The notes beneath the pieces are model-generated. The model ran no database searches. It was not told where the DNA came from and was given only the letters and a program-made list of their open reading frames with translations. Shown here one piece after another: positions 56,871-64,000 of a stretch of 64,000 nucleotides of DNA (within the stretch, counting starts at the first letter, position 1; every line of letters begins with the position of its first letter). Position numbers and translations under genes: made by a program. The stretch lies in contig JAKEKT010000001.1 in assembly GCA_021495925.1 (NCBI GenBank), positions 930,001 through 994,000 on the forward strand. The letters are read 5' to 3'. This stretch comes from Diplodia intermedia (lineage: Eukaryota > Ascomycota > Dothideomycetes > Botryosphaeriales > Botryosphaeriaceae).

Positions 56871-57713
56871 ACCTGCAACGCCCTGTTATTGTGAACCGTT
56901 CCTGTATTATAACTGACGAGTGTCTTCGTGAGCGATCTTTCGCAAGCAAGGAAGACAAGATTCGGGCGTTGAGGTACGGAAGATATACAAGAAGGTTTTT
57001 ATACTGAGCAAATAAATACAATGGTATTGTGTATCAACGAAGCAGAGGAACAATGGATTTGTGCCCGGGCGTGCATGTCAGTGTTAGCCATGAGTTGTTC
57101 GGTGCTCTTTGTTTTTAGTTTCCATGGACCTTTAAGGCCCCTGAATTCTATTGTGTACGCCGTAGGCTTGACTTCGATACTCCTCAACATTCTTCAACCA
57201 TTGTGGGACTTCTGTGGCAGCAATTGGCTAACTAAAGCAGCTGTTGCATTGAGCAAAAGCCCTTGTACTGCACGACTCTTGCTTTTGATCATTCATGACC
57301 CGGGAGCGAGAGAAGTAAGCGCCCATTGAGACTGTGTTAGACTCGAAGCCATCCTGATTTTCAACAAGTAATCGGCTTCCATTTCTATCCTCTCAGCATG
57401 TCCTCTTTCCGGTATCGGGTTTCTTTACCCTGGATTGACGCATATGAACGCAAGCAGTGTGGTGAAAACCGGCCGACCGCGCTGTTGTGCTAGCTATACA
57501 AGATGTCTGTAATAGAAAAACTCAATTAGTCTGATCTAAGACGCTCATTGATGGAGTGGGATCGGGTCGTTATTCTCACCGAACAGTCTGGATATACTGT
57601 CTTGAGTGTCGTAAAAGGTAGCAGTAGCAATTCGCAGGACAGGGTAATAAGAGCCTGGCGTGGATTGATGATATGATTATGCCGAATAGGGAGACTATCC
57701 AGCACAAACCGGC
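56871..57713. other. Intergenic region, tandem genes
   Basis: 843 bases upstream of the RING-like gene and downstream of the DUF2293 gene, both on the minus strand. Apart from the TATA box at 56996 nothing was recognised. Confidence 0.4.
56996..57003 (-). promoter_or_regulatory. TATA box of the RING-like protein gene
   Basis: TATAAAAA on the minus strand, about 125 bases before the ATG at 56870. Confidence 0.6.
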
Positions 57714-60386
57714 TCAGCGGTAAGCATTTCCGTTTGCGGGCCGGTAATCATGGTAATGAGCCCGAGGCGGCGCTCGATACTCATGGCCGCTGTCGGGCTG
57801 CACTCGAATTCCCGTTGTGCCGGGATGGTACGTGTGCGCGACCCTCATGCGAGTTGGACTGAGAGCAACATCATGGTCCCGTCGCGCATAAGGATTGGCA
57901 ATCAGACGTTCTGGCACAACTGGAACACGATGTGATGGACCTGGAGAATCGACTGTTGCTACCATACGACCGGGACCAGAAAGTCCCTCATCAATCCTTC
58001 TGCGAGCAGAATACGGAGATTGATTATCATGTCCGTTGAGTTGGCCCGGCATCCAGTCACCGGACCAACGCTTCGAGGGAACTGATTGCTCAAAAATCTG
58101 TTGGTCAGCATTGTGACCTAAGGGTACTGGAGCATTCGATAGAAGATCGCCAGTGAGACTCGGTTGCTGTAACCTTCCCGTTCCGTTACCAGGAGGACCG
58201 CCTAGCAACACAGTCTCGAGCTCGCGACGGCTTTCTGCTTGCCTTGCATGGTTGGGAGAATAGGAAAGGGACGGTTCATTTGCCCCTACCGTTCTGACTT
58301 TGTGGCTGGCATCATGCTCCATATGGCGACGGCTGCGATACCTCTCATCAATAGAAAGGCTGTCGGGCTGCATACGCCCAGCCTCAGGAGGTTCCACTGT
58401 GACGGGCTGGCGGCTGCCCATGTGAAAATATCTGGGTGCGTGTCCTGGGCTGTCTGTCAAATCTATGACGTTTCCCTGCGGGATGCGCCTGGTAGTTTCA
58501 TCCACGGCTTGAGTCTTTTGATATAGCGGGAGAACGGTCCGCCCGTGTATAGCGGGATCTGGCATAAGAGATCGCTCCTGATGTGAGACATAGCGAGGCG
58601 TCTCGTTGCTCATTGTCGGAGGAGCTGAGCTTGACTCATCCCTCTCTATAGAAGGAACAACATCCTCAGGGCGAGGCTCGCCACGGGGGCGCGAACCAGA
58701 TTCAACCCTGTCAGCCACATGAGATCTATGGCTTTCTGCTGCGGGAAGACGCCCACTGAGGTAGTGACGAGGGGCATGCTGTGCACGAGGGGGCTCGGCA
58801 GCGTACCTGGCAGCCTTCACCAGCTGGAATTCATCACAATGCCCCTGTCCAGCGTTGCGGGGGTGAGCGAAAGGCTGTTGTGAGTACCACTTGTGAGCAA
58901 GAAATTTCGCAAGACTGCGGAGCTTGAAATGCTGCACGGTTGATTCGAAACATCACTCACCTCGGCTTGATGGATTCGTTCACGATAAGGCAACTCGTAA
59001 GGTTCGCTGTTGCCAGAAAGATTAGAAAACTTCGGCTTGTACCCAACCTGTTCTGAGAGCGCTGAACACACCGGTTGTAAGGATCGTATGCCTGTGGTGT
59101 CCGAGGTACCGTAACAAGGCCACGGGGAGATGCTATTGAGTGTGCTGCTTCTTGGTGATGAGTAGTAAAGTAAGAGACGGGTCTCTCATGCAGCCGATCA
59201 TAGCCACTTCTCGGCGAAGATAGCGGTTCAACAAGTGACCTGGGTCTAGGCGCTGCAGTAGTATATATGTTGGCCATGGGAAGACGACCACGAGGCATGT
59301 TTCCGACGGATGGGCGGGCAGCTGGAGGTGGTGCATATTCCTCACTCGACTCCGAGTCAGACTGCATGTTGTCGTCTTGTTCGTCACCGGCATCGCTGTC
59401 ATCGAGGACAATGACTTCGCGAAAGTCGTCTTCCATCTCGACAACGTCATCATCCTCGTTTAGATTTTCGCCGCGCCATGTGAGGATTTTCTCGATGCAT
59501 GGATTTTCCACCGACTTGCGAGCTTGGATGTAACCAACTTCCTTGAGTAGTTTGTCGTACTCGGTGTGCTTGTGCCGCACGTGGGCAAGCACCGCCATCT
59601 GCACGCGCCGCTCCAAAGAGAGGTTTGTCGCGTTACCTACCCGTTTGGCACCCTGGCAAGAAGGGTCAGTGGACGGCGAACTTACGGAGACGGAGGCTCA
59701 TACCTCAGCAAAGGCATGCTCTACGATGGCTTCCAGCGAATCCTCTGGCATCTTTGGAAACAGGTCTCTCATAGCTGCTCGGACCTGGTCCTCTTCGCTG
59801 AGATTGGTGTGTTGCTTGAGTCTGCGGCCCAGGCCGCGAGTAAAGCCTGAGCCGTTTTTGGAGCGCGGCCTGGCCCCGTTGACATGGATGCCAAGCCACT
59901 CCATGGCCAGGTCGACGATCTTGTTGGGGAAATAGAAGCCCAGCCTGTTCACGTGGAACGAGATCTTTTCCGGGTCCGCGGTGGCATTGTTTTTCGGAGG
60001 CGCCTTGGCGTGTCAATAAGCCGCTTGGAAGTCAAGGCGGAACCCTTACGGAAACAGAATAAGCCAGCTCGCCACGCTTACGGCAGAATTCTTTGCACTG
60101 CGCCGTAAGCTTCGCGTTCCCAAAGCCGATGAATGTGTAGCCAGGTGGGGCTTGCTGGTCAAAGGTGGCCTAGACAACGACAAGATCAGATTGCGCGGGA
60201 GCACAAGGGATGGAAGATAAAAGGACGGACGGTCAAACGGAGCTTCTTCCTCCTCTGCGTCACCGACTCCAGAACGACCTTGTAGGCGTTCTTCCTTCGG
60301 CGCTTGTGCGGCTGCTGCTTGGAGGGGGGCAACGCTGAGCGATCTGCCGGGTGCGCCGACGATGCGCGACTACGTATTCTTCCCAT
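57714..60386 (-). CDS. DUF2293 domain protein with long disordered tail (one uncertain join)
   Basis: Secure exons: 60386-60231, 60050-60169 (read leftward), 60003-59704 and 59652 to about 59072. The N-terminus is basic (MGRIRSRASS, KQQPHKRRRKN), suggesting a nuclear protein. The core includes PPGYTFIGFGNAKLTAQCKE, FYFPNKIVDLAMEWLG and MAVLAHVRHKHTEYDKLLKE then ENPCIEKILTWRG, which I place in the fungal DUF2293 family. An acidic stretch and a long Arg/Ser/Pro-rich tail ending PANGNAYR follow. The tail (from about 58931) is in another frame. The best join uses a 46-nt exon (59006-58961) and then an intron of only 29 or 38 nt. An alternative is one longer intron, 59071 to about 58915, that skips this exon. 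Predicted length is about 800 aa. Function is unknown. Confidence 0.7.
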
Positions 60387-60744
60387 AATGGCGACTTTTC
60401 AACATACGGCCCTGGGCAAGGATGTTGCTGGTTGGGTTAGTGGGCAAGACACACGACAGAGGGCTTGTTGGGGCAGCGCTCAGCGACCGACAACTACGCG
60501 CGCTCGCAGCAAGCAGAGGGCGGCGAGGTCAGACGCGCGGAAGCGGCGGTGGCGAGCGGGAAAAGCGAAGCAGGTGTAAGGTGTGTGGAGGTGAGACGAA
60601 GTAGGTTGCGGCGGGCTCGCAGCTTGAGTAGACCATCGGGTCGCGGCTGGCCGTGCACGCACGCGGCCTAATTCCGGCATCAAGTCGACGCAGGCACACA
60701 GGCAAACACCGGCCACCAAGGTCCTCAGTCGTGCTGCATCCGCA
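60387..60744. promoter_or_regulatory. Divergent promoter, DUF2293 / DUF1763 genes
   Basis: 358 bases between two divergent start codons. It is GC-rich and no TATA box was seen. Confidence 0.45.
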
Positions 60745-61203
60745 ATGCCGCCCACCGACCGCGAGATCTTGCGTGCCTACCGACGCCTTTACACCTGGGG
60801 TCTCCGCGCCGTGCAGTACTCGATGCCCGCACGCTTCACCCTCCGGGACCGACTACGACGCATCTTCCGTACAAGCGACCGCGCGTCGTTCGACCAGCGC
60901 CGCATTGACAACACCCTTGAATTCCTCCGCGGCGCCACACGAGAGAGGGGTCTTGAACATCGCATAGTCAAGCGCTTGATACATGTATGGTGGCACGAGG
61001 ATGGCTGGAGAAGCAGCGACCGATACTTGAACACCTGGAAGTCTGGCAGGTGCGCCACCTTCCCCCCCACTGCATGGTGTAGGCTGGTGGCTGACGCCCG
61101 AAACAGGACTAGAGATGAGATCAGGATTGCGAGGACAATCTACGACCCTTTCAACCATAAGATACGCATGCTGAACGAGACAATGGGTATGTGCATCCAG
61201 TAG
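60745..61203 (+). CDS. DUF1763 (LYR-like) small protein
   Basis: Two exons, 60745-61049 and 61107-61203, give 133 aa. The intron (61050-61106) is 57 nt and has no in-frame stop, so unspliced reading adds 19 residues (GCATFPPTAW...). It is supported by a GTGCGC donor, a GCTGACG branch site and an AACAG acceptor, and by loss of low-quality sequence. The start MPPTDREILRAYRRLYTWGL followed by RAVQYSMPARFTLRDRLRRIFR has the helical pattern of LYR/complex-I-like proteins: LRxYRxLxRA and RxxIRxxFR. I place it in the fungal DUF1763 family, whose members are probably mitochondrial; that is inference from the family. It ends MLNETMGMCIQ. Its stop lies 97 bases from the stop of the convergent CCDC25 gene. 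Confidence 0.82.
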   Translation: MPPTDREILRAYRRLYTWGLRAVQYSMPARFTLRDRLRRIFRTSDRASFDQRRIDNTLEFLRGATRERGLEHRIVKRLIHVWWHEDGWRSSDRYLNTWKSGRCATFPPTAWCRLVADARNRTRDEIRIARTIYDPFNHKIRMLNETMGMCIQ

Positions 61204-61300
61204 CTCGCCGAGCTCACTTTATTGGCACAAGCGTTTGTCTTGCAATATGCAGCCTCTTGGGAGCATTGCCGGATAGCTTCCATTTGGAGCGGCTTATCAG

Positions 61301-62388
61301 CTACATGAAGTCGTCGAGAAAATCCTCATCGCGGTCCTGGTTGCTCGATTGCGCCACTTGGTCGTCCGCGTGCACATCGTCGTAAGCATGATCCCTCTGC
61401 CATGCCAGCTCCTTGCGCTCCTTGGCAATGCGGGCTTCCTCCTTCTTCTGCACCGGCGGAAGTGTGTTAGTAAGGTTTTTGTCCGGGTCAAGCGAGAGCG
61501 CGCCAAGCATGTCTGCAGGTCGAAGAAGCATAGACTCACTCGCTCCTGTTGCGACGCGCGGTCCTTCTTCCTAAGTTCACTCTGTCTATCTTCCCTTTCC
61601 TGCCGCAAGTCTGGGAACTTCTCAACTTTGGTTTTGTTGAGACGGTTGATGATAGGGTTCTCGCGCTCCACAACATGGATGCGCTTGACCTTCTTGTTGT
61701 CCTTGAAGCCGACCTGGCCAACTGCCATGCTGCCGTCCTTCTTCAGGTTGGACCATGGCGTGTAGATGACAGTGATGTTGTTTTTCTTGTTACCTACGAA
61801 ACTTAGTAACTGTAGCCATAACTTTTGTACAGATAAATTGTGCAAGGGGGACGAGTATACCTTCAATGGAGTTTGCCTTGGTCAGCTGTGCGCAGTCCTT
61901 CAACAGCTCCTCAGCAATGTTGTCCCATGTCTCGCCCTCACGGAGGCGGACATAAATGTGCGCACTGGAAAGGTTGTCGACGTGAAACTAAGGAATCAAC
62001 CATGTTGGCATTACAGCGTTCCCACAGAAGAACAGAACTCGCGATCACCAGGTATGAGGTATGACGTACCCTACAACATGTCAGTTCACATCGTATACCC
62101 TGAACGAGCAAGCAGTGGCCTTCAAGCCGTGGGGCACACCGGTGGTGGATACAGTGAGAAGCGACCACTGCAGACACCACAAAAAGCAGCATAAACTCAC
62201 CACACATCCTCTTCCCAACCAAATTTGATCAGCTCCTCATCTGTTCAGTAGCAATCCGATCAGCGACATCCCGAACGCTTTCCGTAAGTCACGCTGGCCA
62301 TAGCGAGCGACGTACTCTCAACCTTGTCTTTGCCGACGTAGATGAACGCCGCCGGCGACACGGCATTGCTGGTGAAGTAGTAGACCAT
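61301..62388 (-). CDS. JLP2: CCDC25/Jlp2 homologue (NFACT-R domain), with a probable 1-nt exon
   Basis: Family of small RNA/DNA-associated proteins with the NFACT-R (DUF814) domain; human CCDC25 has 208 aa. Exons: 62388-62316, 62240-62201, 62070 alone, 61987-61861, 61793-61540 and 61447-61301, giving 213 aa. The start MVYYFTSNAVSPAAFIYVGK and NEELIKFGWEEDVWFHVDNL match the family, as do KDCAQLTKANSIEG, VIYTPWSNLKKDGSM and VGQVGFKDNKKVKR. The C-terminal third is a charged helix ending DEDFLDDFM. Exon 2 ends with TG at a GTGAGT donor, and the next secure exon starts with TTT CAC in phase 0, so one base (G) is missing for Trp. A single G at 62070 lies exactly between a TGTAG acceptor and a GTACGT donor and supplies it. 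See the findings for this point. Confidence 0.9.
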
Positions 62389-62967
62389 GCCGGGCAAGCG
62401 TGTGTCGTGCTCTCTGCTTCGAGGTGTTGGTCCGAAAGAAAGGGGAGGGGTCGGTCTCCGAAGACCAAGTGGAGCGGACCGCAAGGTGTGGTTATGGTCA
62501 CTGCCTGAAATTCTTTAGCGCGGGGTGCTGCCGCGACCTGATTGGCCGCAATCCTCACGTGCATGGTGCACTCAATTGATATATTTCTCTATTAAAGTTG
62601 CCCCGGGTTTGTTCAACACTGGATAGAATCCCTCGAGGGACACCATGCAGCCGCTTACCGCAATTTGCCAGGGGCGCTTGCATTGTGCCGTGATTTTGAG
62701 TCTAATTGAGCCATTAATGTGCCAGTAACTCGTCGTGTACAGTCTTCAGCAGCCTCACGCGAGTAAATGCGCGCCAACAAAGGAAAAAAGTGATATGACT
62801 ATACAAATGCATCCCCCTACTCCTCCTCGCTCTATGATGCCAAGGAGAAGAGTAGCAGAAGCATAACGACCAAGGCTGGGCGGCCTCTTTCATCCCAGCT
62901 ATCAACACACGTCTGTCTTCCTCCGTCTACGTGCTCTTGAAAATCAAGCCTCCCAGAATGATTCCCT
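62389..62967. other. Intergenic region, tandem genes
   Basis: 579 bases upstream of the CCDC25/Jlp2 start and downstream of the Rieske gene, both on the minus strand. Nothing specific was recognised. Confidence 0.4.
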
Positions 62968-63911
62968 CTAACCAATGACAACCTTGCCCTCCTCAGGGAA
63001 GCTGTACTCGGGAACCTCGAGGTTAAGGGGAGCGGGACCCCTGCGGATACGACCGGAGATGTCGTAGTGAGAACCGTGGCAAGGACAGAACCAACCGCCA
63101 AAGTCGCCAGCCTCGCCGATGGGGACGCATCCAAGGTGAGTGCAGACACCTGCAAACAACGTTAGTCGATCGTTGTCCCAAAATTTTCGGGGGCTTCAGT
63201 CGCCTCCGATCATCGGTTCACGTACCAAGCATGATCAACCACTCGGGCTTCTGCACACGATCGCTGTCGGGCTGGGGATCCCGAAGAGCCTCCCACTTGG
63301 CGCCTTCCGCCTCCGAAATCTCGTCGCTGGTACGGTGGCGGATGAAAACGGGCTTGCCTCTCCACTTGATGATGACCTGCGCGATGGTTCAACAACTGAT
63401 ATCCTGACAAAAAAGCTTGCCACACTTACGTTCTTGCCCTCGGGGATGGCACTGAGGTCGATTTCAACCTTAGCCTGGGCCAAGACGTCGGCAGAGGCGG
63501 ACATGTTGACGAGGAAGTCTGACGGATGTCAGATTAGCCACAGCTCCAATGCAATGTCCCATCACTCCAATCCATGAAAAGTCGTTCCCAGGCATCCATA
63601 TCCCCGATGCAGGAGTGCTACCCACCTTGCACGGTGTTCTTCGCGCCCATGGCGGACAGCGCACCCATGGAGCCGACCATGAAGTACTGGATAACCCTGT
63701 TGCCGGTCTCGCCGCTGCTCGAGCGGTACTTCTTCCAGGCGGTGGTGGGAATGCTGGTGGTCTTCTGGGCGCCCTTGAAGGGGTTCTCGAAGGAGGCGGA
63801 CGAGGCAGGGCGGGCTTGCACGGCGGTTGCGGCGGCAGCGCGCACGGCAGGCAATTGCGAGCGCGCGGCGGTGCGGGCCAGCGAGCTGGCAGTCGAGGCG
63901 AGTACCGGCAT
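62968..63911 (-). CDS. RIP1: Rieske iron-sulfur subunit of cytochrome bc1 complex
   Basis: Complex III subunit of the mitochondrial inner membrane that passes electrons from ubiquinol to cytochrome c1. Four exons: 63911-63626, 63518-63430, 63376-63226 and 63149-62968, giving 235 aa. The N-terminal 40 residues are Arg/Ala/Ser-rich without acids, a mitochondrial presequence (MPVLASTASSLARTAARSQL). One membrane helix follows around VIQYFMVGSMGALSAMGA. The 2Fe-2S ligands are present: Cys178 and His180 in CTHLGC, Cys197 and His200 in CPCHGSHYD, with Cys183 and Cys199 placed for the structural disulfide. The protein ends EEGKVVIG. The hinge QDFLVNMSASADVLA comes from the second exon. The bases right of 63911 are its leader and promoter. 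Confidence 0.97.
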
Positions 63912-64000
63912 GGTGGTTGAGCGGAGAGGCGGGCGGGGTTGGATGGAGGCGGGTGGTGCGGAGGATGGGGATGCGACGCTCGAGGTCGAGTTCAATGGTG

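Overview
This window is nuclear DNA from a filamentous ascomycete (Pezizomycotina). Genes are interrupted by many short introns (about 45-150 nt) with GTRNGT donors, CTRAC-like branch sites and YAG acceptors. There are fungal hallmarks such as a LaeA-type methyltransferase, an Asi-type inner nuclear membrane ubiquitin ligase, a DUF1763 and a DUF2293 protein, and a dispersed Pol III tRNA gene. The order or genus cannot be fixed from the sequence alone. I support 20 complete protein genes, one truncated gene at the left edge and one tRNA. Exon joins were derived by hand from frame, splice signals and family similarity.

Layout. 1-8.1 kb is a dense housekeeping block: an unknown gene cut by the edge, GMP synthase (GUA1), BCP1/BCCIP, a small secreted GPI-type protein and replication licensing factor MCM6. 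A tRNA-Thr(AGU) lies at 9.0 kb. From 10.5 to 21.7 kb come a seven-helix receptor-like protein with a long cytoplasmic tail, a LaeA-like methyltransferase with eight exons, an inositol monophosphatase and an Asi3-like RING ligase. From 24 to 39.2 kb come an MFS sugar transporter, GMF/Aim7, a molybdopterin-binding (MoaB/CinA-like) protein, RAS, the PP2A catalytic subunit and a small O-methyltransferase. Between 39.2 and 55.7 kb there is almost nothing but one three-module zinc-ribbon protein. The right end (55.7-64 kb) is dense again: a RING-like orphan, a DUF2293 protein, a DUF1763 protein, the CCDC25/Jlp2 homologue and the Rieske subunit of complex III.

The genes do not form a pathway or biosynthetic cluster. 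They are mostly single-copy core functions (purine synthesis, replication, ribosome and nuclear export, actin, RAS and PP2A signalling, respiration) with a few accessory genes between them. RAS, PP2A and the receptor-like protein are all signalling genes, but nothing in the layout links them.

The most unusual observations are: (1) the CCDC25/Jlp2 gene appears to need a single-nucleotide exon to keep its conserved frame; (2) a small foldback (MITE-like) repeat family is scattered over at least seven places in the intergenic regions; (3) two long, gene-poor regions that are not AT-rich flank the three-module zinc-ribbon gene; (4) the DUF2293 gene needs an abnormally short intron or another unusual join.
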